A DNA stretch of 64,000 bases from Hansfordia pulvinata (GCA_006538405.1 BJKQ01000033.1:1-64000); one strand, 5' to 3'. Shown: positions 1 through 14,698, counted from the first letter of the stretch. Numbers and translations: made by a program. The notes: a model not told the origin generated them from the sequence alone.

Positions 1-3000
1 TTAAGTTATCTTAACCGTTAATTTATTAAACTTTTATAATCTCCCTTTTTTTATACGACTTTTAAAGGATATAATATTAATTATAAGCCTTTTCTTTATA
101 ATAATACTTAACTTTATTAAGTATTTATATAAAGACTTTAAGTTTATATAAAGGATAATAAGAATATACGGTATCTTTAAATATAATATAATTTAATTTA
201 AGGTTATATTAAAAGTAATAACGTTATTAAAGCCTTTTATTATACCGTATAACTTATTAATTAATATAAAGCGTGTGACTTTTTATACTTTAACGAATTT
301 TAATAAATAATATTACTTTTTAATTATAAAGTTATTACCGTATAGCTCTTTTTTATTAATAAAATTATATAACTTAATTAAAATATAAGGTCCTTATTAT
401 TAATAAAGGATCCGTTTATAAAATAAACAGCTTTATACGCGAGTTTTTAATAATAAAATAAGAATCTTTAATAATATTTTCTTTTTATTATTAAATCCGT
501 GCGTTAAGTGCTTTAAAGTGTTTTACGGTTAATTTTAAATTTATACGGTTATAAAAAGGTTAAAGGCTGCCTTTAATTAATAAATCGAGAAGATATACGT
601 GTTATACACGCATTTATATATATATTATTATATAATATTACTTTTTTTATTAAATAATTTTAAGCCGTGTAGTTTAACCTTTTTACTTTAAGTAAACGTT
701 TTACTTTTATAAGGAAATTTTACCTTTATTAAACTTTATAAAAAGAGTCGTGTGTAAGTATTAACTTTAACTTAACTTTAAACTTAATCTTTTATAGTTC
801 ATCCTTTTTATAAGTAAAGAACTTAAGTTATAAAGTTAAATATATCGTCCGTTTATATAAAAGAGCGATATTAAAGTTTATTATACTTTATATTAATAAA
901 TAATAAATATAAGTTATATATAAACGTTTTTATAAAGAGCTTTTTTTTATAATAATTATAATACGTCTTATATTAATATAAACTTAATTTAATTAACCCG
1001 TTAAAGACGGATAACTTAAAGTATTAATCTTTTAAGTATTATTCTTTAAGTTCCTTTAATAAATATATTATAATCTCCTTTTAAAGTTAAGTAATAAAGT
1101 GTATATACGCTTAAAAGATATTTTTATATTCCTTTTTTACTTTATATATTAAAATTAATATAAGATTAAAGGTAAAGATAAGCCTTTAACTTATACGTTA
1201 AATTATAAGTTTAAGTTAATAATAAAGCCTTTTATTATCTTTATACCTTTATATAATAAGTCTTAACTTTTTATATAAGTTAATAAATTAAGATTTAACC
1301 TTTTATATAAAGCTTAAACTTAAAGATTTAACCCGTGTATATAAAAGGGTTATATATAATAAATTTATAAACTTTTAATATTATTAATTTATTAATTTCG
1401 GTTACGCCCGCCTTAAAGAAAAAGGGTTTAAAAGTTATAATAATCCCTTTTTACCTTAATTATATAATAAGATCTTAATAATACTTTTCTTTTTCGCTTA
1501 TAAAGATTTAAAGTAAGTTATATTAATTAAAATAAATTATTACTTTCTTTAATTATCCTTTTTTCCTTTTAAAAGTAAGGTTAAACGTGCGATATTTTCC
1601 TTTAAGTTTAAGGCCTTTTATTATTTATACTCTCTTTAATTTAAGTCGTATAAAAGCGAGTTAACTTATTTAATAAATTAAAAATAATATTTTACTCTTT
1701 AAAAGATTCGATTTTATATAAGCCTTATTAACCTTTAATTCTCTTTTTATATTAAGACTTAAAAATAAAGAAAAAGTTATAAAACGTTTTATATATTTAA
1801 GTTATTATAAGTCTTAATTACCCGGCTTATATCCTTTTAATAAAATTTCTTAAATTACCTTTATTACTTTTTAAATAACTTAATTTTATATAATAATATT
1901 AAAGATAAAGTTAAGTTTTAAAAGATTTCAAAGTATATATTAAAGATAAGAAGCGTAAAGATAAGGCCGTTTTACTTAACCGTACCATTTATAATATTTA
2001 TAATGATTTAAAAAATGTCCTTATTATTTATATAATAATTAAGTTTATATTATAAGATCGTAAAGGTTCTTTTTAATAATACGTATACCTTTTTAATCTT
2101 TTTATAATTTAATATACTTTTATAAACACCTTTTATAAATAGCTTTTATAATTTAAGTATTTATTTAAAACTTTTAAAAAGTAGAATTAATACTTAAGTT
2201 ATACGTAATAATATTTAAAAAGACCTTAATAAGTATTAATTTAATTATTATATAAGGGCGTTTTATATATCCTTTTATTAAAAGCGATTTTAAAGAAAAA
2301 CCGTTTAAAAAGAAGTTATTATATTAAAAATATATAATATACTTCTTTTATTAATATATATAAATTAATAATAACCTTATAATTAAATATAAGTCGTTTT
2401 TAATTAAGAACTTAAATCTTTAAAGAGTTAAGTCGTGTATTTAATAGCAATAATATAGCTTTTAAATTTACTTTAAGATCTTTATATAAATATCTTAATA
2501 GCCTGCCTCTTTTAATAAATAATAAAGTCGATTTATATATAAGTGGTTAAACCTTTTATAAAGCTTTTTAAGTCTCGTTTCGGTGAAGTATATCGCTTAT
2601 TTTTTAAAGGTTAATATTAAAGAATAAATGCCTTTATTTTTAATAATAAGAATTTATACTTTATCCGTTTAAATAATAATATTAATTATATTATTAAAGT
2701 ATACTTTTAAATTATTTATGTTATAAAAATTAAAAAGGAAAGGTGTAAATACTTTTAAAGTATAATAATATAACTTAATTAATAAGGTTTTTAATTATAA
2801 TCTTATTAATTATTATTATCGCTTAACTTTATTAAATATAATATTAACCTTTATAATATTTTTAATCGATCTTTATAAATAAGAATTTATAAATATATAT
2901 CTTTATTTATACTTTATTAACCGTAAAAAACTTTATTACTTTATATTTTTAAAGCTCGCTTTAATATTATATATATACTTACTTTTTAAGTTAAATTAAT

Positions 3001-6000
3001 CGGTTAATTAAGTAAAAAGGAGTTAATAAATATCTTTATTAATTATTTAATATATAAAGCGCCATGTTTATAAGGTATACGGTTAATTAATAAATGCTTC
3101 CTTATTTAAAAATTCTTTTTTATTAATTAATTAAGCTTAAACACTTCCTTTTTTAACCTTTTAAAGGAAGCTTTTTTAATCCTTAAGCGATAATTCTTAC
3201 TTATAATTGATCTTAATAAAGTAAGTGGTGTATTATCTTTTAAACTTTAATGTTCCTTAAAGGTGTGATTAATTAATTAATAACCCTTTTTCTTATAAAT
3301 AAAGCATTTTTTTTACCTTTAAATTATTATTATACGGCTAGTTAAAAGTGAAGTATATTTAATAAAGCTTACTTAAAAAATGTATAAGCTTAAATAAACT
3401 TTTTTACCTTTAATTATTAAAGTATTAACGGTTTATTAAGTAAAAGTTAATAATTATATATATGCTTAAAGCCTTATAATTAAAGGATAATTATAATATA
3501 CTCTTTAAATTAAAAAAAAGTGCTTTATATATAAGCTTAAGTAATTAAAGCTATATTTAATTTTAATACCCTTTTATATATATAAGTGATCGTAATATAT
3601 AATTAAGCTTCGCTTTAATACTCCCTTTTTAATACTCTTTATATAAGTTATAAACGGTTAAATAATAAATTAAGGTATTTTAATTTAAACTTATTTATAT
3701 AATTATTATAAACTTAATTAAATAAAAGTAAAGTTTAATTATTAAAGTACTTATTATAATTAATCTTAATATTAAAGTGTTAATTTAATAATTCATATAT
3801 CTTATTAAACCTCTTTTTAATAATAATATAATTTAAAAGTATTACTTTATTTAATTTATTATAATTTTTAAAAAGATAATATAATATTGATCCTTTATAA
3901 TACTTAGCTTTTAATAAGTGTTTAAAGAAATATTTAATCTTATTTATTAAAATGTTTATAAGCTTATTAAAGTAGCTTTTCTTTTTTTATATCTTTATAA
4001 AGAACGTGTAATTTATAATATTAATAATTTTTTTTAAATAAAACGTGTAAGTAAAACTTAAAAAGGTTATATATAAATTAATTAACTTATAAAAGAGCTG
4101 TATTTCCATTTATTAAATATATATATACACCGTTAATAATAAAGTTCTTAAGGAGTAAGTATTAAAATGTCTTTTATATAAGTATATATTAAGTGCTTTA
4201 TATAAAGTCGATATAAAGCGTACGCCTTTACTTTTTTACTTTTTACTTAATAAACTCGTGTATAAAGTCTTTTTTTAAAGTTAATTTTAAATATTATTAT
4301 CCTTTTTTTTTTATCTTTTAACTTTATATAAGGCTGTTTATTAACCTTTTTACTTTAAGCGTAAAGAGCCTTATTTTATAAAGTATCGGATTATTAAAAG
4401 GTCTTTATATAAAGCGTTTTTTAAGTAATAAAAAGGATTATTAATTAATAATTAAAAAGTAAAAAGGCTTAATTATTATATAAGTAACCTTATATTTATA
4501 AAGGACCTTTAATATTATAAGCTATTAAATAAGGACGTGTTATAAGCGAGTCGTGATATTATTATTTTTTATTATATTAATTAATCGCTTATTTATATTT
4601 TAATCTTTAAGTAAAATAACTTTAACCTTATTAATTAAAATAAAAGTGTCCTTTTTAAAGGTACGTATAATAAATAAAAGTCGGCCGGTTATTAATCCTT
4701 AAAGTAAGCTTAAAAGTTTAATAAAAACTCTTAAAAAGAGAAATCATATAAAGTTAACCGTGTTTTAATATTAAACTTATTAATATACGTGTTAAAACGT
4801 GTTATTTTTAATATTAATATTTAAGATATTAACCGTATAAAGGATTATCTTAATTTTAATACTTAATATAAGTATGTCTTACTTAAACGATTAAAGCGTA
4901 AAGGCTTTTTTTTATTTTTTATATATATAATAACTTTATCTTTTTATTAAGTTTAATATAACTTTTAAAAAGTAATATTATTAATAAAGGTGTTAACCGT
5001 AAAGGTGTTAATATTTAAGCTTAATTTTAAATCGCTTATATTAAGGTTTTACGATTTATAAAAAAAGTTATATTATTAATATAATACGTATATAATACGT
5101 TATTTAACTTTTTAAAATTAATGAATTATTATACTTTTTTTTATATTAAAAAAATAAATCTTTTAATAATTACCGTGTTATTAAATTATTATACTTTTTT
5201 TTAATTATATAAAGCTTTAAGTAAAAGCGTGTGCTTATGTATTAATAATTTATATATTATATAACGCCTTTTTAACCTTACTTATTTATATTATATTTAA
5301 TATAAAATTAAGGTTATAATATTAATTAATATTAATCGGACCTTTAAATAAATTATTAATTAAGTTATATAAAGTATAACGTTTATAAAAGATAAATATA
5401 TATATAATACGTAATAATATAATATTATTTATTTTATTATAATATTTTATTTATAAAGCCGTATAAAAGGCTTAATTAATATATAAGTTAAGCCGCGAAA
5501 GCGGTTAACTTAACACTTATAAGCATTGTTTACGGTTATTAAGGCTGGTAAATTAAGTTAAAATAAGCTTAATCTTAACCTATATAATTAAGCGCGTAAT
5601 AAGCGCGCGTATAAGAGTATAATTAATTATTATAATTAAAGTGTATTTAATATTAATACTTATTATTAAACTTAAAACGTTATTTCCTTTAAAGCGCGGC
5701 CTTTAATACTTAAAGCGAAGATCGTAAGACTTTATACGATACCGTATAATATTTTTTTTATAATTATAACTTTATATAATTAATCTTTTTAATAAGTTTA
5801 ATAATAAACTTAATAAAGTCGTGTATTAATAGCCCTTATTATTAAATTAATTAATTTAATATAAAAGAGTTTTAATAAGTTAAGGAAGCCGTATAACTTA
5901 AGTCCTTTTATTATTAAGGATATTATTAATTATAAAGCCCTTACAGATAAGTGGTGATATAATATAAAAATAAGAATAATAAAAGTGTGTAAATATAAAA

Positions 6001-9000
6001 AGGAAAAGGTAATATAAGCGGTTATACCTTAAAAAAAAAATAATAAAGCTTAATTTTATTAATAAAAGAAAAGAATATAATAAAAGTGTAATGATTAACC
6101 GTTTTAATTAAAAAATGAAGGTTTTATAAAATCTTTACTTAATCTTTATTACGCTTTACACGTACACTTTTATTAATTATTTTTATTATATAAAATAATA
6201 AGTTTATTATTTTATTTTCTTACTTATTTTAATAACCCTCTTTTTTACTTTAAACCTTAATATTCTTACCCGTTTAAAGTAAAAAAAGGAGTATATATAT
6301 AAGTAAAGATAATATCCGTAATCTTTTATTTTTAATATATTTACACGCTTTAATATATAAATTAAGCTATTAAGGGTTAAAAGTTAAAGGCGTATAAAAA
6401 GATATTTAAGTTTATTATAAAAAAAGGTAAATTTTAAGCAAAAGTAAAAATAAATAACGACCGGCCGGTTATTAAGTGTTATAAATATAATAAGGTCTTA
6501 ATTTATTTAAGATTCTTAAAATTAAATAATATATTATTTATAAAGAAGCACTTAATATCTTTAATATATATTAAATTTAAAAATATAAACTTAAATAATA
6601 ATAAGTTTAATTAATTATTAAGCGATAAAGTATATAATAATTATATAATTATTAAACTTTATTAATATTTATTAATAAGTTCTTTAAGATATTAACCTTA
6701 TAAGGCCGTTATTTAAGTTAATAAACTTTTAAATTATTATATAACTCTTAATAAATTAATTAAAAAATACGTTTTTTATTAAATTCTTATAAAGCTTAAT
6801 TAATAATAAGTTAATTTTAATAAACTTATTAATTACTTACCCTTAAAATTAAATATAAAAAGTATATTATTAATAAAATTATTACCGTAACCCTTAAGAT
6901 TAAGTTAATAACGAATTATATTAATATATTAACCGATATTTAAATTAATTTAAACTTAAAGTATATATATAAAAAAGTATATATTTACTTTATTAATAAA
7001 GATTAAAAGATCCGTTATATCTTAATAAATATATAACTTTATTAAGATAAAATTAATTAAATTAATACTTATATGTTAATAAATTGTTTTTAAAAGCTTA
7101 ACTTATATTAACACGTTTATTATATTATAACGGATAATAACATTAATATAAACGTTTAATATATTAAATTTTAACTTTAAAAGTAAGGTCTTAAAAAGAA
7201 TATATTAAGTATAAGTAATATTTTTTATATATTATACTCGCCTTAACACGTATTTAATAATTTCTTTATTACTTTATATATCCGCTTTAATATAATAAAT
7301 AAGATTAAAGCGTTTAATCGTTTTTTAACCGTGTTTAAGTATAATAAGTTATTACCGGCCTTTAAATTTAATTAATTAAATATTATCTTTATAATAAACG
7401 ATTTAAATATAATAATAATATAATTATTAATGTAATATTAATTACGGTTTTTTAACTTATTAATTAACGTTAACATTATATAATAAGTTAAAAGTATTAA
7501 ATAATAATAATATATTATAAATAATAACTTATTAAGTTATAACTTAAAAAGACTTATTAAATTTATTTATAATATAATTACTTAATAAAGCTTTATAATA
7601 TATTTCTTAATATAAATACGATAGCTTTAACTTATTATTACGTGGTTTCTTTAAAAGCATTATAAGCTTAAGGTTATTAATAAGTAAAAATATTAACTTT
7701 TACTCTTTAATAATACTTAATTATTTATTAAGTTTTATATGAATATAATTAAGGTTTTTAATTAAGTTATTAATTAATTTAAAAGCTTAAAAAAGAGCTG
7801 TTTTTTTTATAAATAACGGGTTATTAATATATAATAAAGTACTTTATTAATTATAAAGAGTGATTAAAAGAGCTTTATTAATAATTAAAGCATTATACCG
7901 GCTAGGTTTTAATTATAATTAATAATGTTATTATTATTATTAATAAGGTATAAAAGTATATTTATAAAGTGTTTTATAAGTATAATATTATTATATTAAT
8001 AGTTATACTTTTATATTTATTTACTTAATATTTTAAGTTATTATTATAATTATATTTTAATAAATAATAAAGGTATTTTTAAATTAAAAAAGATAATAAT
8101 ACGTTATATTTTAAAGTTATAACTTAATTAAAATCAGTTTATAAGATATATCAAAAGAATTATAATTAATTTTAAATAAAAGATATATAATTATATATTA
8201 ACTTTATTAAATCGATTTATTTTAAGTTAAGTTTATAAAAAGTAAGTACTCTATTTAACGCTTTATTATAACTTTAATATTACTTTTATTAATTATTTAA
8301 AGTATAACTTTATACGGGATTAATTTAATTAAAAGCCTTAAAAGATTATAATTAACACTTATATTATAAACGATAATAAGTTTATATTAATTATTATATA
8401 TTAATTATAATTTAATAATAAATTTAAAGTATAACCTTAAGTTTAATATACTCTTTTTTAAAAAATTAAAATTTAAGAATTATTTTAACCTTACTTATTT
8501 AACTTAAAACGTCTTATATATTTAATTAACTTTAATATAAATTAAGCGTACTTAATGTTTTACACGCTTAATTTATAATTAAAGTCGGTTAATAATTAAT
8601 TATATGATTTTTAAGGATTAATTAATAATCTTAACGTTTTTACGTACCTTTAATTTAAATTAAAGAGACCTTAATATATTATAAGATTATAAAAATAAGG
8701 ATTAAATCGGGTTATTTATATTATATAAATTAAAAGAGCTTTAAAAAGCGTTATAAGTAAGCTGTTTTAACACTTTATAATATAACGTGTTAATATTATT
8801 ATTTAATAATAATTAAATAAGTGCCTTTTAAAATAAAGCTTTACTTACACGCCTTATTACGGATATAATTAATTTAAAGGTTATATAAAATATTAATACT
8901 TTAAGTCTTTTTTAAATTTAACTTAAAAGTTTATTAAAGTAAAGGTAAAAAGGTTAATAAAAAGACTTATTAATTTATAAGAATTAATAGACTTATTCTC

Positions 9001-11540
9001 GCTTATAATTATATATATATTTAACCCTTAATATTTTAACTAAGTTTAAAAATAAATCGGCTTTATTAATAATTAAGGTTTAAAAAGCTTTAAATAAAAG
9101 TATAATTAATAATACGCTTAATAAGGATTTAAAGAGTAATTTAAGTAAAAAAGGTTTAAGCTTATTATCTTTTTAAATAATTATAACGTATATAATATAT
9201 AACACGCTTTTCCTTTTACTTATACTTTAAATCTTTTATTACATTTATATATATATAATTTAATATAATTAATATATAATAATTATTAAGTATTTAATCT
9301 TAACCGATCTTAAACCCTTTTTAAAAAGTGTATAATTATTATATAATTATTGTTTACGTTATAATTATTTTTTTTTACTTTTTAACTTAATTTTAAAACC
9401 GTTAATATTATATTTAATTTAATTAATTTTATCGCTTTAAACCTTATTATTATTATTATTTTTAACTTAATTATTAACTCTTTTATCCTTATTATTATCT
9501 TTATTATTATTAAAAGTGATAAATACCTTTATTCTTATTAATTTTAAGTAATATTAAGACTTTAAATATACTTATACTTAATTTTCTTATTTTTATTAAG
9601 GTAAAAGGCTATATTAATATATTATTAATAATTATTAAATATTTTATTAACTTATATAATAGCTTTATTTTTAATTAACCGATTTTATATATTATAACCT
9701 TTTTTATTATTAATAATAAGCCTTTACTTTTAAGGTGTTTACTTAAAAAATATAATAATTATTTAAGATACGGCCTTATTTTTTATATCTTTAATAATAA
9801 TATCTTTCTTATTATTTTAATATTAAATATTAAGCTTAATCTTTTAAGCCTTAAAGTCCTTTTTACGTTTTTAATTATTAATTAATTTAAGTTACTTATA
9901 TTTATTTTTATTATTATCCTTTTTATTTATAAGATTTTTACCTTTAAATATTTTAAAATATATAATTTTAAAAAATTAACGGTTAATAAAGAAATAATTA
10001 AGATTAATATTTTAATAAATATTAAGAATATTATTAAAAATGTATATATCTTTTCTTAAAATAATTACACGCTTTATATAAACGGTAAAAAGATTAATAA
10101 TTAAAGTAAATTAATATTAATTATATAATAATTATATATAATATTTACTTATAAATAATATAATTAAAAACTTTTTAAAGTCTTTTATAAGGCTATAATT
10201 ATAAAAGATTAATATTATAAATCTGTTTTATATTATAAAGAAATCTTTTATATTAAACGTTAAAAAAGGAGTTTAAAGATTAAAAGATCGAAACCTTTTT
10301 AATATCTTTAAATTTTATAAAGCGTAACGGTTATTATAATATTAATTATAATTAAAAATAAAGAAAAGTAATATAAAAGTAAAATTTTATATTTTTAAGC
10401 TTATATTTATATACTTTTTTTTACTTATAAATTTTTTAATAACCTTATAAGTTAATGCTTTTTTTATAATATTTTTTAAACGGTAAATTACTTTTTTATA
10501 ATTATTTAATAAAGATTCTTTTTAAAGGTCTTTTTATTTATTATCTTTATTATACTTATTTTTATTTTTTTATTATTATAATTTTTTATTTTTATATTAT
10601 TATTTTCTTATTAAAAATAATTATATATTAATAATATACTTATAACCTTAAAAAATTAAGTTTTAAGTTAATTATAATTAAAAAGTAACGTAAACGTAAG
10701 TTAAATATTTATTTTTATATTATAAAATAATCTTTATTATATATTTATTAATTTAAACTCTTTATAATATAATTATTATCTTAATTTTAATAACTTTATA
10801 ATAAGTATATACTTACACGTTTAAATTATTAAGCCGCTTAATAAAATCTTTACTTTTTATAAAGTTATTAATAAATTACTTCCCCGCTTTTAAAAAGGCT
10901 GAACTTTAATAATTAAAAGTATTAAAATTTAAAAAATATATAAAATAAGTAATTAACACCGATATAAAAAAAATTTAATAACTTTATAATAATTATATAT
11001 TAACGCTTTTATATTAAAAAACTATTTAATAATATCGATAAAATTAATAAAGTTATTAATAAAGTAAATTAAGTTATAAATATAATAATAATATAAAGGT
11101 GTAAGAGTTTAAATAAAGTAATAATAATAAGTATAAGTTAATTAATATTTAATAATTAATTTATAATAATTAAGTGAAGCCGTAAAAATAAAGATTTAAA
11201 TTAATTAAGTTTAAAAAAGTAAACCTTACTTTTTTTTTATTCTTTAAAATAGTTTTATTATATATTTTAATTAACTTAATTAATTATAATGATTTTAAAT
11301 ACGCTTTCACTCTTGCTTTTTACTTTATATAATTTAAAACTAATTATTATATATTAATTATAAAAAAAATCCTTATAAAAAATAAAACATTTTCTTTTAC
11401 TTATAAAGACTTAAGGCTTATAAATTAAACTTATAAGAACTTAAAGCTTATAAATTAAACTTAAAAGAACTTAACTCTTATTTATTATACTTATAATAAC
11501 TTAAATCTTAACGTAAAAGGTAGTTTTTAATTTAAAGGAC
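1..11540. repeat. A+T-rich RIP-mutated block, no intact gene
   Basis: The sequence is almost entirely A and T, with TTAA and TATA tracts. CA and TG dinucleotides are nearly absent while CG, CC and GG persist, which is the signature of repeat-induced point mutation (CpA to TpA on either strand). No frame stays open for any useful length, and stops are overwhelmingly TAA. I saw no matching pair of terminal repeats by eye, so the original elements cannot be named. The block ends abruptly near 11,540, just after a short 30-bp tandem array. It is best read as old transposon sequence, possibly nested. Confidence 0.85.
11409..11514. repeat. 30-bp tandem array at the AT/GC border
   Basis: Three full units with a period of exactly 30 bp begin at 11,409, 11,439 and 11,469, each starting ACTTAA, and a partial fourth follows. 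The array lies in the last 130 bp of the A+T-rich block, next to the switch to balanced composition. Confidence 0.7.
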
Positions 11541-12920
11541 TTATTGCTTAAAACAGGCACTTACAGGTACCTAGGTTTTAAGCTGGGTCCCGCTGGGTAC
11601 CCGTGGGTACCCTATTCGAAACCCTAATCCGGATAAGCGATTTGGCCCCTGGGATGGGAACATGGCAGACCGTCGAGCGAGCATCCGGCTCACGATAGGT
11701 GCGCGGCGAGTGACGGCAGAGGTAGGATCCGTGCAGGCCCAGGGACTGGAAGCATCCGTGGCATCTAGGCGCAAAGTCCATGCTCCCCTTGCTGCCCTGC
11801 CGAGAGCAAGAGGGGTTTCCAACAGGGCCAAGCCGTCGCCCACATGCCGGCTTTATTCTCAACGGATTCTGTCATCCCTGAGAAGACCTAGGTGTCTAGG
11901 TGATAGCACTGCCCTCCCTCAGCAGAATTCCCGCGGGGTTCGAAAAGGCCGGCTGCTGTTTACCAGCTGCGATTCTCAAGCGAAACGTACATGTGCGCGT
12001 GCGGAACACCCGTGGCCATGCAGTCACGAATACGAGTCCAGCGACGGAGTCTGCTGCCGGTCGGAAGAAGTCTGCCGACGTACGGGTGCCGCCAGGCTGC
12101 AAGCTGCACCAGAGCCGACGGTAACAAGAACCGTGATACGAGGCCGTGAAGTGGCGATCGTATGTGCGAAACCGCACGGCCTCAGCTTGATATGCATGCT
12201 TATGAGCATAAGTTAGGGAGTTTCGTATCTTTCAAGATAAAGGGGATGAGACAGACCTGGAATTCTCCTATCAAGCAGGCGACGAGTCAACAGATCAGCA
12301 CTTGGCAGAAAGAATGACAGGTTGAAGCGATAGGACCCCCTCGCGTTACGATACTGCTGGCGTTTTCTCTTGAATGTAGGCATCAGCCGAGCCAAAAACG
12401 AGCAGCGCAGACAGGGTGGCACAGTGGCACGCATGTGGCCAAGGTGGCATGTCGAAATTTGATGCGCGTGTGTCGAGCAATGAGATGGAGGGTTTCAAGG
12501 GCAGATCAACTGGCCACACATCACATTGGACTGCGTTGGCAGCGGGTCGAAGCGTACGTGATGCGCGGCTCGCAGGGAGCACAATCACAGCTCTGCTACG
12601 AACGACGACGCAGACGGGGACGCGGACGAGATGACACGGCTGCCGAGCCGGCGCGGTCACGGAATCGGCACATGGTGGACGACGATGACGACGACGACGA
12701 TACGCCATACACGCGCTCACACACTTACTCGCTGGCTCAAGCACGACAACCTCGGCGCAGATCGCAAATCAACGTCGTATCTAAACAGCCCTCCGCGTGT
12801 GACAACCCGCGGCCCGCCCGCCGCTCCCTGTGTTTCTTCGTCGCTTGTTACAAAGTTTCGTGTTTGTCCATTACTTGCGGCAACAAAAAAAACATTGGGT
12901 CCGGGGTTACGGTCATTAGG
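11541..12920. other. Balanced-composition DNA without a supported gene
   Basis: Base composition is normal and several overlapping frames are open on both strands, the longest about 180-310 codons. None shows consistent third-position bias or a motif I recognise, and their products are rich in Arg, Thr and Ser as expected of shadow frames. The only clear coding signature begins near 12,921. Near 12,670 there is a short GAC/GAT microsatellite. Confidence 0.5.
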
Positions 12921-13583
12921 CATGATACCACTCGGGAGAACTACACGGACGCGGTGGAGGAGCTGTACGCGCGGCACTACGTGGGGGGCAACCGCAAGCT
13001 GGCGGCGGGCAAGCTGCGGCAGCTCAACCGACCGGTCAAGGACCGGCCGGGCAGCGCGTGCGCGAGCGGGTTCGCCGACGCCCTCGACGAGGACGGCCTG
13101 GTGGGCTATTGGGACATCTCCCACGGCACCGCCCTCGGCTCGACCCTCGTGCAGCTGTTCCCCGACCGCATAGAGCTTCTTTCACAGAAATACCCCCTCA
13201 AGTCGCCTCATCGCCGCATCTATTGGCAGATCATAATATCTAAAGAGAAAATAAGACGCCGATACGCAAACTCCGCCTATCCAGATAGCCGGGTACACCT
13301 CCCCTCCTCGCACATCATGGCAAGAGAATCGGGAGAAGCGAGAATGGCTGTACTCAACGGCGGTCAGTAAAGTGAGTTCTGGCACTTGGGCAAGGTAGGC
13401 ACATCAAGTGGGCAGTGGACAGTCTGGATTCTCGACAACACGGCGTACCGCACCCGCAAGACGGCCTGGTGGGAGGCCGAGTTTGTCGCCGCCATCTTCT
13501 CGCAGCACGCCCACGAACACCGCTCGCTGGCCGTCGCCGACGTCGTCTCGCTCGTGGCCGGCAACGTCGACGTGGCGAGGGTC
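12921..13583 (+). pseudogene. Broken conserved-looking gene, two coding pieces in one frame
   Basis: Two stretches show strong coding character, with C or G at most third codon positions. The first (12,921-13,170) includes EELYARHYVGGNRKLAAGKL and DGLVGYWDISHGTALGSTLV. The second (13,404-13,583) includes WILDNTAYRTRKTAWWEAEF and HRSLAVADVVSLVAGNVDVA. Both are in the same frame but are separated by about 230 bp of lower GC with no codon bias and a TAA at 13,368. That spacer does not resemble a canonical short intron. There is no convincing start. The second piece stops being coding at about 13,583, where a piece read from the other strand begins. I do not recognise the family. This is the N-terminal half of a broken fungal gene, or two exons around an unusual intron. 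Confidence 0.5.
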
Positions 13584-13586
13584 AAG

Positions 13587-13746
13587 GGGTGCCGTGTGGG
13601 AGGAGAGGTCCAGGGCGTCTGTAAAGCTGCTGGTGGCCTTAAGCAGGTCGACGAGGCTGTTGACGCGTTCTTCCAGCTATGTTGAAGGGGAGTCCCCCGT
13701 CGCGCAGCATAGTGATCGTAGGTGTTGTTCGCCAGGCCAGAAGTAC
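13587..13746 (-). pseudogene. Gene fragment on the minus strand abutting the previous one
   Basis: Read on the minus strand, this has GC-ending codons and the peptide LEERVNSLVDLLKATSSFTD followed by ALDLSSHTAP. A short stretch upstream (ANNTYDHYAAR) lies in another frame, so at least one frameshift and one in-frame stop are present. The coding signal begins within a few bases of where the plus-strand fragment ends, so two unrelated gene pieces appear to be joined tail to tail. No function can be assigned. Confidence 0.4.
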
Positions 13747-13899
13747 TGCCCTTACAGCCAGCATTATGACCTTTTAGATAGATTCCACGTGCCAGCCCAC
13801 CCGGGCGGATACTTGAGCCTTGCCAGCCGAGGCTGGGTTCCTTGGGGCTTCGTGCGGCCAGCGTACCACGCCTTCAGGCCGTAGAGTGCCGTCGGGACC

Positions 13900-14030
13900 A
13901 TGCACGTGATCACAGCCTTGTGAAGCGAAGCTGATGCGTGTCATGATGCATGTCGTGTTGATTGAATACATGTTGCGATGATTGAAGACGTGTTGCTGCA
14001 ACACCATCAACTTGCATCATGACATTTATC
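13900..14030. repeat. Imperfect inverted repeat
   Basis: The sequence GTCATGATGCA near 13,939 is matched by TGCATCATGAC near 14,014, an 11-bp perfect pair around repeated short GTTG/ATTGA motifs. It lies in DNA with no gene and could form a hairpin; no role is evident. Confidence 0.45.
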
Positions 14031-14152
14031 TGGCTTCAGCCTGGCTGAGACTGGCTAAGGTGTGCTTCAATGGACCGGTGGACTCACGAATCGGGATAAA
14101 GGTTGGCGACTGCGTCATGAGTATAAGGGTACATGATGTCTTCTCTAGCAAT

Positions 14153-14310
14153 TGGGCACACATTACCTCTGTTTGAAAAGTGGGCACATATTACCTCTGT
14201 TTCAAAAGTGGGCACATATTACCCCTGTTTTGAAAAGTGGGTACATATTACCTCTGTTTTGAAAGTTGGGTACACGTTACCTCTGTTTTGGATGTTCGGT
14301 ACATGTTGCC
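14153..14310. repeat. 28-29 bp minisatellite, five units
   Basis: Five successive units of 28-29 bp plus a partial sixth read TGGGCACA-(N)-TTACCTCTGTTTTGAAAAG with small changes, such as GGGCACA to GGGTACA. It is not part of any supported gene. A related core, AAAGTTGG(G)TACA, recurs in inverted orientation at 31,361-31,420 in the other island. Confidence 0.8.
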
Positions 14311-14698
14311 CCCGTGGGGTCCATACTGCGTCACCAACGTACGCCTTGCCGTCATACTTGTCCCCAGTCAGCGGCGACGACGGCGGGGCTGTTTACGCGA
14401 TTGACCGGTAGGGCGCGCGTAGCCGTGATGCTCAAAGTACACCTGCTGCTATTTGACATCACCAACCGCCATCGCACCCGCCAGGCACGTTGGGCACGTT
14501 GATGCGATAAGCAATGGGCGAGCAGGCCTGGGCAGGGAATCATAATATGGGGGATCAACACTCCTAATCTTGGTTCTGAGTAGATGCCATGTATGGCCAC
14601 TGCCAAGTTCAGCAACACCTGCTGGATGCCAAGCCCCGGCAGGCGGTAGACAGACACGTGATTATAAGAATACGAATGGGCTCAAATGACGGTGGTGT

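Noticed and set aside
12435..13370. 311-codon ORF taken as one intact gene
   Set aside because: Only 12,921-13,170 has coding-type third positions; the first 160 codons and the end are unbiased and low-complexity.
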